Below, in pieces: positions 36,700-45,989 of a stretch of 64,000 nt of DNA (positions are counted from its first letter, which is position 1; the number at the start of each line of letters is the position of its first letter). The notes under the pieces were generated by a model. It did not search any database. It was not told where the DNA came from and saw nothing but the letters and a program-made list of their open reading frames with translations. Position numbers and translations under genes: made by a program. Source of the DNA: Amycolatopsis marina (GTDB taxonomy: Bacteria; Actinomycetota; Actinomycetes; Mycobacteriales; Pseudonocardiaceae); the NCBI RefSeq assembly GCF_900111885.1, contig NZ_FOKG01000002.1, positions 23,825-87,824 of the forward strand. Reading direction: 5' to 3'.

Positions 36700-38006
36700 C
36701 GTGCGGCCTTCGCCGCCCTGAACCCCGCCTCCAGATCCGCCTTGAGGTCCTCGATGCCCTCGAGTCCGACAGCGAGTCGCACGAGCCCAGGGGTGACCCC
36801 GCTGCCCCGCTGCTCCTCGGGACTGAGCTGGCTGTGGGTCGTACTGGCCGGGTGCACTATCAGGCTTCGGACGTCCCCGATGTTCACCAGCTGACTGTGC
36901 AGTTCGGTCCCGTCGACGAACGCCCTGCCCGCGTCCACGCCACCGCGCAGGTCGAAGGAGAGGACAGCGCCCGCTCCGCGCGGGAGGTACTTCTTCGCGT
37001 TCTCGTAGTAGGGGCTGGTGGGCAGACTGGCGTAGTAGACCTGCTCCACCTCGTCGCGTTCGTCCAGCCACTCGGCGAGCTGTCGGGCGTTGTCGACGTG
37101 CCGCTCCATCCGCAGCGACAACGTCTCGATGCCTTGCAGGATCAGGAAACTGTTCAGCGGAGCGATCGCGGCGCCGGTGTCCCGCAGCAGCTGAACCCTG
37201 GCCTTGGCCGCGAAAGCGCCAGGACCGAGCGCCTCCCAGTACTTCAGTCCGTTGTAACTGGGGTCCGGCTCGGAGAACCCGGGGAAGCGTTCCGGATAAG
37301 CACCGAAGTCGAAGGTGCCAGCGTCCACGAGCACGCCGGCGACGGTGGTGCCGTGTCCACCCAGGTACTTGGTCGCCGAGTGAATGACGACGTCGGCGCC
37401 GTGCTCGATCGGGCGGAGCAGGTACGGGGTGGGGATGGTGTTGTCCACGACCAGTGGCACACCGACGTCGTGCGCGACGTCGGCCACGGCACGCACGTCG
37501 AGCACGTTGCTGCCGGGGTTCGCCAGCGTCTCGGCGAAGAACAGCTTGGTGTTCGGGCGCACGGCCGCGCGCCAGGCTTCCAGGTCGTCCTGGTCCTCGA
37601 CGAAGGTGACCTCGATACCGAGCTTCGGCAGTGTGTAGTGGAACAGGTTGTAGGTTCCGCCGTAGAGAGCCGGGCTGGAGACGAAGTGGTCACCGGCATT
37701 GGCGATGTTCAGGACGGCGGCCGTGGTCGCCGCGGAGCCGGAGGCGAAGGCCAGTCCCGCGACCCCACCCTCCAGTGCGGCGACGCGCTGTTCCAGGACG
37801 TCCTGCGTGGGATTCATGATCCGGGTGTAGATGTTGCCGGGCTCGGCGAGGCTGAACAGGTCAGCTCCGTGCTGGCTGTCCCGGAACACATACGAGGTCG
37901 TCTGGTAGATGGGCGTTGCCCTGGCTCCGGTCGCCGGATCCGGTTGCGCACCGGAGTGAATCTGTTTGGTGTCGAACGACCAGGCTGGGTCGGTTCCTTC
38001 GGTCAT
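36696..38006 (-). CDS. metY: O-acetylhomoserine sulfhydrylase
   Basis: PLP enzyme that joins sulfide to O-acetylhomoserine to give homocysteine; 436 residues. ATG 38006 is chosen because GGGAG stands 9 bases upstream; a TTG at 38012 is also open. The PLP lysine lies in HSATKYLGGHGTTVAG. PIYQTTSYVF, IYTRIMNPTQDVLEQR and GGTYNLFHYTLPKLGIEV are signatures of the larger MetY (rather than MetB) group. It is translationally coupled to metX by 4 bp. Confidence 0.96.
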   Translation of the reverse strand: MTEGTDPAWSFDTKQIHSGAQPDPATGARATPIYQTTSYVFRDSQHGADLFSLAEPGNIYTRIMNPTQDVLEQRVAALEGGVAGLAFASGSAATTAAVLNIANAGDHFVSSPALYGGTYNLFHYTLPKLGIEVTFVEDQDDLEAWRAAVRPNTKLFFAETLANPGSNVLDVRAVADVAHDVGVPLVVDNTIPTPYLLRPIEHGADVVIHSATKYLGGHGTTVAGVLVDAGTFDFGAYPERFPGFSEPDPSYNGLKYWEALGPGAFAAKARVQLLRDTGAAIAPLNSFLILQGIETLSLRMERHVDNARQLAEWLDERDEVEQVYYASLPTSPYYENAKKYLPRGAGAVLSFDLRGGVDAGRAFVDGTELHSQLVNIGDVRSLIVHPASTTHSQLSPEEQRGSGVTPGLVRLAVGLEGIEDLKADLEAGFRAAKAAR

Positions 38007-38078
38007 CAGCAAATCTCCCTGCGGCTGAGCTTCGCGGCGCTGTCCACTGCTGTGGCGCAGTACGCTGCGCCTCCCACG

Positions 38079-38108
38079 ACGCTAGGCCAGACTGACAACA
38101 CTGCCCAA
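38079..38108 (-). promoter_or_regulatory. Candidate promoter of metYX
   Basis: On the minus strand TTGGGC (38108-38103) and TAGCGT (38084-38079) are 18 bases apart and lie about 75 bp before the metY start. The hexamers match the major-sigma consensus at 3-4 positions each. No SAM-I, SAM-II or SAM-IV motif was recognised in the roughly 60-nt leader. Confidence 0.35.
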
Positions 38109-38164
38109 CCAGATCCCAGCCGGTGGGAGCAAAACGACTCTTCCGGGGGAAGGCCGTCGCGGGG

Positions 38165-39031
38165 CTACGTCGGCGGCAGTGTCTGTTCGGGTTTGCCCGA
38201 AGGCTCGTTGAGCACCCGTAACAACCGTGCGGCCTCCGCCGCCACCGCTGCCCGGCCGTGCCGGACGTAGTCTCGGGGATCCACGGCGCCCCGGACATCC
38301 AGCCGCTCCCGCACACTCTGAGTGAACACGGTGTTGAGGTGAGTAGCGATGTTCACCTTGGTGATCCCGGCTCGCACCGCGCTGACCAGACCTTCATCGG
38401 GCACGCCGCTGGAGCCGTGAAGAACCAGCGGGACAGCGACCGCGTTCGCCAGCGCCGAGATCAACACCTCATCGAGGACGGCCTCGCGGCTCGTCATGGC
38501 ATGCGAGCTACCAACCGCGACGGCCAGCGCATCGACGCCGGTGGCCTCCACAAAGCTATGGGCGTCCTCCGGGTCGGTTCGTACTCCGGGCCGGTGGACG
38601 CCGTCCTTTCCGCCGATCTCGCCGAGTTCGGCCTCAACCGGCACCTGGTGTACGTGGCAGGTAGCGACGACCTGCGCGGTTCGCCGGACATTCTCCGGGT
38701 AGTCCAGGCCGGAACCGTCGTACATCACCCCGGTGAACCCGAGGTCCACCGCCTCCAGCACAAGATCAAGGCTCTCGGCATGATCGAGGTGCACCGCGAC
38801 CGGGACCGACGCGTCCTGGGCCAGCCGCAGCACGGCGCCACCCAACGGTGCCAGCGAACCGTGGTAGCGAACGCAGTTCTCGCTGATCTGCAGAATCACC
38901 GGAAGCTCAGTTGTCTCCGCAGCGGCCACGAACGCCTCGGCATGTTCCAGGAGCACGACGTTGAACGCCGCTACACCGTGCCGTTGTCGCACGGCGGTGT
39001 CCAGCAACTCACGAGTGGTGGTCAGTGTCAT
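38165..39031 (-). CDS. Class II fructose/tagatose-bisphosphate aldolase
   Basis: Zn-dependent ketose-bisphosphate aldolase of 288 residues, GatY/KbaY-like. ATG 39031 overlaps the kinase stop as ATGA and has GGGAGATGG upstream. Zinc ligands: His in VAVHLDHAESLDLV, His in a later HVHQVPVEAELGEIGG block, and His in LVLHGSSGVPDEGL. KVNIATHLNTVFTQ is the phosphate-binding C-terminal motif. Last gene of the amino-sugar operon; it would split tagatose- or fructose-1,6-bisphosphate into DHAP and glyceraldehyde-3-phosphate. Confidence 0.92.
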   Translation of the reverse strand: MTLTTTRELLDTAVRQRHGVAAFNVVLLEHAEAFVAAAETTELPVILQISENCVRYHGSLAPLGGAVLRLAQDASVPVAVHLDHAESLDLVLEAVDLGFTGVMYDGSGLDYPENVRRTAQVVATCHVHQVPVEAELGEIGGKDGVHRPGVRTDPEDAHSFVEATGVDALAVAVGSSHAMTSREAVLDEVLISALANAVAVPLVLHGSSGVPDEGLVSAVRAGITKVNIATHLNTVFTQSVRERLDVRGAVDPRDYVRHGRAAVAAEAARLLRVLNEPSGKPEQTLPPT

Positions 39032-39966
39032 TCGTCCATCTCCCGGATCGTCACGGCCGACAGCAGGCTGTTGTAGGAGTCGGCGTCGAAATCTCCGGCC
39101 ACAGGGGCCCGTACGGTGGCGGCCGACAGCGCGCAGGCAGAGCGCAGGACCGTCGGCCAGGCTTCGCGCCGCCGCAGCCCGCGGGCCAGCGCGGCGACAA
39201 CCGAGTCGCCGGCACCGGTCGCGTTTCCGGTCACCGGGCTCGGCAGCCGAGCGCGCCAGGCGCCGTGCTCGGTCACCGCGATCAGACCGTCTGCACCCAG
39301 TGAGGCCACCACCGCGAGATCGGGCGCTCCCGCCATGGAACGCAGAGCCACGGCCGCGGCCAGCGGATCGGTGACCCCAGTCACCTGGCGCAACTCGTCG
39401 GCGTTGGGTTTCACCACGGAAGCCCCGGCGGCAACCGCCTCCAGAAGCCCCGGCCCACTCGTATCGACGATCGCCGCCACCTTGGCCGCCCTCGCCAACC
39501 GGACGATGTCGCCAGGCGCGCCTGGTGGAGCTCCCGGCGGGAGACTCCCCGAGCAAACCAGTACATCCGCTTGCCGGAGAAGCACGCCCACCCTGTCGAG
39601 CAGCACAGCCCAGTCCGCGGCGCGGACCACGGGGCCGGGCTCGCTCAACAGCGTGGCTGCGCCGGTCCGCCCGTCAACGACGGTCACGGTGCGGCGTGTG
39701 GCCCCGTCGAAGGTGACCAGACAGTCGACGATGCCGCCTTCACCGGCCAGTAGAGCCGCCACCTCGGCACCCTCGGTTCCGCCGACCAATCCAGTGGCTA
39801 TCACGGGCACATCCAGACTGCCCAGCACGCGCGCGACGTTGAGTCCCTTGCCACCGGGTTTGCTCGTCACCTCCGTCACCCGGTGCACGGTTCCCGGAGT
39901 GAGTTCATCGACGGCGTAGGTGACGTCGATCGCCGGGTTCGGCGTCACCGTGACGACTGCCGTCAC
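39028..39966 (-). CDS. PfkB-family kinase (1-phosphofructokinase / tagatose-6-phosphate kinase type)
   Basis: Sugar-phosphate kinase of 312 residues. GTG 39966 overlaps the ROK gene stop as GTGA. TPNPAIDVTYAVDELTPG at the N-terminus and SKPGGKGLNVARVL are the FruK/LacC hallmark. The catalytic base lies in GNATGAGDSVVAALARG, with CSGSLPPGAP before it. In context it phosphorylates tagatose-6-phosphate or fructose-6-phosphate to the bisphosphate used by the following aldolase. FruK versus LacC/AgaZ specificity cannot be decided by eye. Confidence 0.92.
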   Translation of the reverse strand: MTAVVTVTPNPAIDVTYAVDELTPGTVHRVTEVTSKPGGKGLNVARVLGSLDVPVIATGLVGGTEGAEVAALLAGEGGIVDCLVTFDGATRRTVTVVDGRTGAATLLSEPGPVVRAADWAVLLDRVGVLLRQADVLVCSGSLPPGAPPGAPGDIVRLARAAKVAAIVDTSGPGLLEAVAAGASVVKPNADELRQVTGVTDPLAAAVALRSMAGAPDLAVVASLGADGLIAVTEHGAWRARLPSPVTGNATGAGDSVVAALARGLRRREAWPTVLRSACALSAATVRAPVAGDFDADSYNSLLSAVTIREMDE

Positions 39967-40883
39967 CGGACACCAACCGTCTCGGCCATCGCGCTCCGGG
40001 CGAGCAGACCTGCCCCCAGGCAGCCGGCGCGGTCACCGAGCGCGGCGGTCAGCAGCCGGGGGCTGCGCTGGAAGGTCAGCCGAGAGTCCAGCCGCGACTG
40101 CAGCGGCTCGAGCAACGTGGCTCCGGCCAAGGACAGGCCGCCACCGATCACCACGACCTCGGGGGCGACCAGTGACGATGCCATCGCCAACGCCGCCGCC
40201 AATGCATCGATCGCCTCTGTCCACACCGCACCTGCGACGGTGTCTCCGGCTGCTGCCAGCGACACCACCTCCTGGGTCCCACCGAGCTCGGCCCCCGAGC
40301 GGGACCGGTAGCGCCGCAGGATCGCCGCAGCCGACGCCACCGCCTCCAAACAGCCTTTCGCCCCGCAGGCACACAACTCCTCGTGCCCGACGGACACATG
40401 TCCGAGTTCTCCGGCCAGTCCGTCACCGTCCAGCAGCCGGCCGTCGACGACCATCCCGGCGGCGATTCCGGTACCGATGGGCACGAACATCGTGTTGCGG
40501 TACCCGGCCGCCGCCCCGTGCCGAGACTCGGCGAGGGCGCCCGCACGTACGTCGTGACCGAGTACCACGGGCAAGCCGATACGCCGGGCGGCCAACTCCC
40601 GCAACGGCACGTCGCGCCAGCCGAGGTTTTCCGACCAGACCGCCCGGCCACCGACGCTGTCGACGATGCCGGGCACCACCAGTCCACACGCGACCGCTTG
40701 CTCCGCCTGCGGCCGGCGACGCAGGTCGGCCAGCGCGCCGAGAATCGACTCCACGACGGCAGCCGGAGTGCGCGTTGCACGGGTTGGCCGTTCGAGCGTG
40801 GTCAGGGCGTGCCCGCGTTCGTCGAGGACCGCGCCCTTCAGCCGGGTCCCGCCTACGTCCAGCGCGATCACATCTCCCCGCAT
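39963..40883 (-). CDS. ROK-family sugar kinase
   Basis: Kinase of 306 residues of the repressor/ORF/kinase family, with no N-terminal HTH, so it is an enzyme. ATG 40883 shares a base with the preceding TGA. ATP-phosphate motif ALDVGGTRLKGAVLDE, substrate motif ENLGWRDVPL and catalytic Asp in LPVVLGHDVRAGALAE. The zinc-site motif is CACGAKGCLEAVAS. It probably phosphorylates an imported amino sugar such as GlcNAc or GalNAc. Substrate inferred from the operon. Confidence 0.92.
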   Translation of the reverse strand: MRGDVIALDVGGTRLKGAVLDERGHALTTLERPTRATRTPAAVVESILGALADLRRRPQAEQAVACGLVVPGIVDSVGGRAVWSENLGWRDVPLRELAARRIGLPVVLGHDVRAGALAESRHGAAAGYRNTMFVPIGTGIAAGMVVDGRLLDGDGLAGELGHVSVGHEELCACGAKGCLEAVASAAAILRRYRSRSGAELGGTQEVVSLAAAGDTVAGAVWTEAIDALAAALAMASSLVAPEVVVIGGGLSLAGATLLEPLQSRLDSRLTFQRSPRLLTAALGDRAGCLGAGLLARSAMAETVGVR

Positions 40884-41815
40884 CACGGCCGAGCCGGGTC
40901 GAGCACCACAGATCGGTCGAGGTTGCGGGGCCGATCCGGGTCGAGCCCCTTCGCCGAACCCAGCGCGACGGCGAGCCGCTGCGCACGCACCAGGTCGGCC
41001 AACGGGTCGAGGCGGTCGGCGACCACCAGCGCGCCGGTCCGCTCGACCTCCTGCACGAGCCGGGGCGGCGAGCCGCCACCGAGGAACCACACGACACTGT
41101 TCTCGTCGGCCAGGCTGATGGGACCGTGCCGGTAGTCCATCGCAGGGTAGGACTCTGCCCAGGACAAGGACGCCTCGCGCATCTTCAGTGCCGCCTCATG
41201 CGCGAGACCGACCGTCCAGCCCTGGCCGAGGAAGACGAACTGATGCCGTTCGGCCACCTTCGGATCGACCGGTTCGGTGAGTAGCCGCTCCGCCTCCTGC
41301 CACGCCGGTTCCACGTCGTCGCCGACATGGGCGCGCAGCAACGCGAGCGCGCTCGTCGCGAATCTGGTCTGCACGACCGACTTCTCCTCGGCGAAGTCGA
41401 GAACGACGAGGTCATCAGCGAGATCGGCGACGGGGGTGGCCGGGTCCGCCGTGAGCGCGACGGTGGGAATGCGCCCCCGAACCAGCCGGAGCAGGTCGAG
41501 CACCTCACTGGTGGTGCCGGAGCGGGTTATCGCCACGAGTCGGTCATAGCTGCGTGCGGCCGGGAATTCCGAAGCGGCGAACGCATCGGTCTCACCGAGT
41601 CCCTGCTGTTCCCGTAGGGCAGCGTATGCCTGTGCCACGAACCACGAGGTGCCGCAACCGATGACCGCGACTCGTGCGCCCGCCCGCGGCAGCGCGTCGG
41701 CCGAGCGCGAAAGCTCGACGGCGCGCCTCCAGCACTGTGGCTGGCTGGCGATCTCGTTGTGGACGTGCGACTTCGACGTGCTGGTCAAGAAGACCTCCGG
41801 AAGAGTGTGGTTCAT
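40883..41815 (-). CDS. SIS-domain sugar-phosphate isomerase/deaminase (AgaS/NagB-II-like)
   Basis: Two SIS domains in 310 residues. ATG 41815 overlaps the FAD gene stop as ATGA. First domain VAVIGCGTSWFVAQAYAALRE and AITRSGTTSEVLDLL; second domain FVFLGQGWTVGLAHEAALKM and SWAESYPAMDYRHGPISLAD. The MDYRHGP motif is typical of GlmS-like isomerases and AgaS/FrlB. It lacks the glutaminase domain of GlmS, so it would deaminate and isomerise an amino-sugar 6-phosphate to a ketose phosphate. Confidence 0.9.
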   Translation of the reverse strand: MNHTLPEVFLTSTSKSHVHNEIASQPQCWRRAVELSRSADALPRAGARVAVIGCGTSWFVAQAYAALREQQGLGETDAFAASEFPAARSYDRLVAITRSGTTSEVLDLLRLVRGRIPTVALTADPATPVADLADDLVVLDFAEEKSVVQTRFATSALALLRAHVGDDVEPAWQEAERLLTEPVDPKVAERHQFVFLGQGWTVGLAHEAALKMREASLSWAESYPAMDYRHGPISLADENSVVWFLGGGSPPRLVQEVERTGALVVADRLDPLADLVRAQRLAVALGSAKGLDPDRPRNLDRSVVLDPARP

Positions 41816-44070
41816 CGGTAGACGCGCAACGCTGGGACAGCAGCGTGCGGCGCTCCGTTGGTCGCGATCACCACGACGCGGAGCCGATCGGTCGTGACGG
41901 GTCGCTCGAGACGATGTACGCGGTGCCGTCGCCGGTTTCCGGCGACGTCCACCACGGCGGCCCAGCGGCCGTCCGTCGCCACCTCGACCCGGTAGTCCCG
42001 CACGAGCTCGGGCATGATCTCGAACGGGCTGCGGTGGTAGTGCAGGTTGTTCATGTACTCGTTGACGTCGTCGTCGAAGACGAGCTCCACCCGACCGACA
42101 TCCACTGGCGACTCCCAGGCCAGTTCGATGTGCTCCGGCTCGCCGGACAGGCGCCGGGAGCACCACGACTGCGGACCCCCGTACGGACGGGCGTAACCGC
42201 CCACCGCGCGGTCGGATGCGAACGCGGCGGTCGGTGCCGCGAGTCGGAAGCACCAGCTGCTCCGTCCACGTGATCTCGCCACCCACTCCACCACCGGCTG
42301 CGCGTGTTCCAGGACGTCGACGCCGCCGTCGTCGACCTCCTTCACCTGCCTGCGGACGAGACTCACCGACCCGGTCTGCATGTGTTCGGCCAGGTGCAGA
42401 CGCACTTGCGGATGTGCGCGAATGACGACGAACGCATTCTGTGGGGTCGTCGGCCGCCACCGCAGCGGCGCCGCCACCCACTGCTTGTCTCCGGCGGTCA
42501 GGGTTACCTCGGCGCTCGCCTCCACAGTGTGCGGAACGTAGTTCTGCGGACGACCCGTGCTCCACGCCTCAACGGTCAGGGACGTTCCGGCAGCCGACTC
42601 GTCCACGTCGAGCAACAGCTCGATGCCGTCCAGTTCCGGGTCTGCCGGGACCAGCAGCCCCACATCGGCGGTCAGCGGTTGCGCTCCCGAGGAATCCTCG
42701 ACAGCCAATCGGGTCAGAGTGCTCGACGCCGACACGGTCGCGGCACGGGCCAGATCAGCCGGATCGTCGTAGGTGACACCGATGACCGCGGCATCCTGGC
42801 GCAGCAGCGCACGCTTGAGGTCCCCGATCGCCGTGGCACCGAGTTCACGGGGTCCGATCGCACGGTCCGCGCACATCGCCGCCGCCGTGCCCGCTGCCTC
42901 GCCCAGCACCGCACACGTGGCCATCACCCTGGTGCTGCCGAAGGCGATGTGCGAAGCGGAAATGTTGCGGCCGGCGAACAGCAGGTTGGCGGTGTTCACC
43001 GAGTACAGACAGCGGAACGGGATGCCGTAGGTACCGTTCGGGTACCACTGGGCCGCACCGCCGTCCTCGGCGTACATACCCCCTGGCGGGTGCAGATCGA
43101 TCGACCAACCGCCGTACCCCACCACATCGGGAAAGTCTCGCTGATTCAGAATATCGTTCTGAGTGAGGACGTGGTCACCCACGAAACGCCGATACTCCCG
43201 CTTTCCCGGCACGGTGCCGACCCATTCGAGGGTGAGGGTTTCCGCGTCGAATCTTCCCGAATTCTTGATGTAGTCCCAGATTCCGTAGATCACCGACCAC
43301 AGCTCGTCCCGGATGCGTTCGTTGTCGTGAACGGTGTCGAGCTCGCCACCCCATTCGATCCACCAGTAGGCGGCGCCGTTGTCCCCGGAACGAATGATCC
43401 TTCGTTCCGGGATGGACGTTGTCGTGATGTCCTTGGCGATATCCGGCGGTATGTAGCGAACCGGGCGGCCGAGATCCTTGGTGTAAAAAAGAATCGTGCT
43501 TCCGAGCGTCAGGTTGTCGGCCTTCTCCGGTGCCCAGCTCTCGTCGTGCTCGGTCTTCGCCTCGCGGCCGACCCGGTAACGGGCACCGGCCAGATGACCG
43601 ACGAGACCGTCGCCCGTGCAGTCCAGGAAGACGGGAGAGACAAAACGAGTCTCTCGCTCCGACCCCATCGTCCATCCCGTGACCGACCGGACAACCCGCT
43701 CGTCCTCGGGACCAATGGCGTCGACCAGCCGGACGTCGGTGTTCAGAAACAGGGCGATGTTCGGCTCGGCCCGCACCGCGTCGAGCACGACCATGTCCCA
43801 GTAGAGCGGATTGCCCTCCGGGTTGCGGTGCTGATTCTCCAGGTAGAGCTCGCCGATGATCCCGGTCTCCCTGGCGTAGCGCTGCCTGCCCGCAGCGGTG
43901 GCTCCGCAGACCCAGACCCGGACCTCACTCGAGGAGTTACCGCCGAGCACGGGCCGGTTCTGGATCAGTGCCACCTCGGCTCCCGCCCGAGCCGCCGCGA
44001 TGGCGGCACACACGCCGGCAAGACCACCGCCCACCACGGTGACAGCACAATGGACTTCTTCTGTGCGCAT
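41812..44070 (-). CDS. FAD-dependent oxidoreductase with C-terminal beta-sandwich region
   Basis: Protein of 752 residues. The N-terminal FAD_oxidored-type flavoprotein has the dinucleotide motif VTVVGGGLAGVCAAIAA (11-27), then LIQNRPVLGGNSSSEVRVWV and VFLDCTGDGLVGHLAGARYR. NLLFAGRNISASHIAFGSTR near 380 completes the FAD site. From about 470 the sequence becomes beta-rich, with two discoidin/CBM-like segments ending in VTTDRLRVVVIATNGA. No signal peptide. The operon position between a secreted phosphodiesterase and a sugar isomerase suggests redox modification of an amino sugar or its conjugate. Reaction unknown. Confidence 0.85.
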   Translation of the reverse strand: MRTEEVHCAVTVVGGGLAGVCAAIAAARAGAEVALIQNRPVLGGNSSSEVRVWVCGATAAGRQRYARETGIIGELYLENQHRNPEGNPLYWDMVVLDAVRAEPNIALFLNTDVRLVDAIGPEDERVVRSVTGWTMGSERETRFVSPVFLDCTGDGLVGHLAGARYRVGREAKTEHDESWAPEKADNLTLGSTILFYTKDLGRPVRYIPPDIAKDITTTSIPERRIIRSGDNGAAYWWIEWGGELDTVHDNERIRDELWSVIYGIWDYIKNSGRFDAETLTLEWVGTVPGKREYRRFVGDHVLTQNDILNQRDFPDVVGYGGWSIDLHPPGGMYAEDGGAAQWYPNGTYGIPFRCLYSVNTANLLFAGRNISASHIAFGSTRVMATCAVLGEAAGTAAAMCADRAIGPRELGATAIGDLKRALLRQDAAVIGVTYDDPADLARAATVSASSTLTRLAVEDSSGAQPLTADVGLLVPADPELDGIELLLDVDESAAGTSLTVEAWSTGRPQNYVPHTVEASAEVTLTAGDKQWVAAPLRWRPTTPQNAFVVIRAHPQVRLHLAEHMQTGSVSLVRRQVKEVDDGGVDVLEHAQPVVEWVARSRGRSSWCFRLAAPTAAFASDRAVGGYARPYGGPQSWCSRRLSGEPEHIELAWESPVDVGRVELVFDDDVNEYMNNLHYHRSPFEIMPELVRDYRVEVATDGRWAAVVDVAGNRRRHRVHRLERPVTTDRLRVVVIATNGAPHAAVPALRVYR

Positions 44071-44072
44071 GG

Positions 44073-45989
44073 TTACTCGTAAGGTGTCAGCTCGGCGACC
44101 GTGGTGTACCCACCCACTCCGGCCACGGAGACCAGTCGCAGGTACCGCGCGTCGGTATCGGCAAAGGTGAGGTCCTTCGGCAGCGAGTCACGCGCCCATT
44201 CCCCAGACGTCACGTCCTGGAAGTTCTCCCCGTCGGCACTGACCTGAACGACGAAACGGGTGATGATTCCGTTGTAGCCGTCTATCCGGGGCTGGTATCG
44301 CAGCCCTGTCAGCACGCGGTCACGTCCCAGGTCGACGGTGAGGACGTGCGGGTGTGGCTCCGGCGGGTCCGGGATGGTCCGGGAATGCCAGTGGGTTCGC
44401 GGATCGCCGTCCACTGCGCGGCCCGTCGAGCCAGGGGTCTCGGTACTGGCGGTCGCCGTCAGCTCGGCAGCGGGTATCGGCTCTCCCGGTGGCGGTTGCG
44501 GCCACGTGATCGGCTCACCGGACTCCGGCTTGTCCGATGTGGGTGGTCCTTCCGGCCCGGTCCCCGGTCCCCGGATCAGTAGCTCGGTGACAACGGCAGA
44601 ATGGTCGGAGTAGAAAGGGTAGAGGTCATCCAGCGCGTCGCCGCGCTGCTCCGGCAGTCGAACGGAGCGCGTGGACGAACCGAGGACCCGGACCCGCTCG
44701 CCCCGGGTCATGACGTAGTCGATGCGGGCTGGCGCATACATGAACGCGTTCGCCGCCGACCACGTCCTACCCGGGTACCGAGCCGCGTCCGGATTGGCGT
44801 ACCGATAGGTGTCGGTGAAACCCGCGAGGTCGAAGGCACGAAGAACCGGCCAATCGATCACCATTCCCTCGTGGCCGGCCGCATCTGCGAAGCGGCCGGA
44901 CCAGTCCACATGCGACTGGGTATTGAAGTCGCCACCAAGAATCACGGGCGCGGTGTCGTCGCCGACGTAGTGCTCGAGCCGCTCGTGGAGCAGCGTCCGA
45001 GCCATTTCCGTTCGGCGTACGTGATCTGTGGCTGCGAGTTCCTCGTTCGTCGACGTACGGTCCAGCCCCAGCGCGACCTCCATCGCCGAACGGTTCGTCG
45101 GCGACCAGGTGTTGCCCACGTGGTAGAGCCACGTGGTGAACGCGTGCATGTGCCCCCCGCCGGGGAGGCCCAGCCGGGCGCCACCGAAGTTGAACGACGT
45201 CAGTACGTCGTCCTCGACCACGGGGTAGATCTCCTCCACCGGCAGCCGGGTGAACAGCCACAGGTTGTCGCGATCCGGCTCCTGTCCCGGCTCGCGAGTG
45301 ATCTGCACGCCGGTGAATTCCCGGTCGGCGGGCTGCTGACGGTTGAGTGCCCGTTCGATCTGTTTTCCGGTTCCGTAGGTCTCGACGGCGAACAGCACGT
45401 CCGGGTCCTCGGCGCGAACGAATTCCAGAAGTTCCGCGATGTTCTCGTCCTCGAAGCCGTGCTCGTGCCTGCCCTCGAGCCTGCCGCCCTGCCAGATGTT
45501 GAAGGCCATCACCTTCAGTGCTGTGCCCACCTCGTCCGCCGGCATGGAGCCGATCGCGACGTCGACGGTGAGCGCGCCCGGCCGCACCGGGAAAGCACGT
45601 GTCTCGAGCCGGCCGCTTTCGGTGTATGCCGTATGGCGCTCCACGACACCGTCGGACGCGGAGACGGTAACGATGCCCTCGTCGGTCCTTCCCGACCGCG
45701 CGGCCGACTCGACCTCGACGACACACGGTGCCTCGAGAACTCGCCGGGGCACGGTACGGGCCGCGACGTGCGGTGCTCGGAACACAGCACGGGCGGCAAC
45801 GCGGTCACCGCACACGAGTTTCACGCCGACCCGACCGTGCTTGACCGCCAGATCCGGCGGTGCGCTCAGGGTGAAGGTCACCTCATCCGTGCCGGGATGC
45901 CTTCCGGTGGTCTCCCCGGGGATCGCACCGAGTGCCGTAAGCACCAGTGCGCCACCCACCGCGAGCGTGGTCCTGACCAGCGGGCGCAT
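44073..45989 (-). CDS. Secreted endonuclease/exonuclease/phosphatase-fold protein with discoidin domain
   Basis: Exported protein of 638 residues. Sec signal residues 1-25. An N-terminal beta domain (about 35-150) is followed by an EEP (DNase I/sphingomyelinase) domain at about 157-470: LKVMAFNIWQGG (Asn), VLFAVETYG (metal Glu), ILGGDFNTQSHVDW (Asp, Asn) and DLYPFYSDHSAVVTEL (Asp-His). The C-terminal F5/8 type C-like domain (about 505-638) binds glycans in relatives. It may cleave a phosphodiester in a glycoconjugate. ATG 45989 overlaps the binding-protein TGA. Confidence 0.88.
   Translation of the reverse strand: MRPLVRTTLAVGGALVLTALGAIPGETTGRHPGTDEVTFTLSAPPDLAVKHGRVGVKLVCGDRVAARAVFRAPHVAARTVPRRVLEAPCVVEVESAARSGRTDEGIVTVSASDGVVERHTAYTESGRLETRAFPVRPGALTVDVAIGSMPADEVGTALKVMAFNIWQGGRLEGRHEHGFEDENIAELLEFVRAEDPDVLFAVETYGTGKQIERALNRQQPADREFTGVQITREPGQEPDRDNLWLFTRLPVEEIYPVVEDDVLTSFNFGGARLGLPGGGHMHAFTTWLYHVGNTWSPTNRSAMEVALGLDRTSTNEELAATDHVRRTEMARTLLHERLEHYVGDDTAPVILGGDFNTQSHVDWSGRFADAAGHEGMVIDWPVLRAFDLAGFTDTYRYANPDAARYPGRTWSAANAFMYAPARIDYVMTRGERVRVLGSSTRSVRLPEQRGDALDDLYPFYSDHSAVVTELLIRGPGTGPEGPPTSDKPESGEPITWPQPPPGEPIPAAELTATASTETPGSTGRAVDGDPRTHWHSRTIPDPPEPHPHVLTVDLGRDRVLTGLRYQPRIDGYNGIITRFVVQVSADGENFQDVTSGEWARDSLPKDLTFADTDARYLRLVSVAGVGGYTTVAELTPYE

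Noticed and set aside
37989..38160. SAM riboswitch upstream of metY
   Set aside because: No SAM-I, SAM-II or SAM-IV core sequence is recognisable in the short leader.
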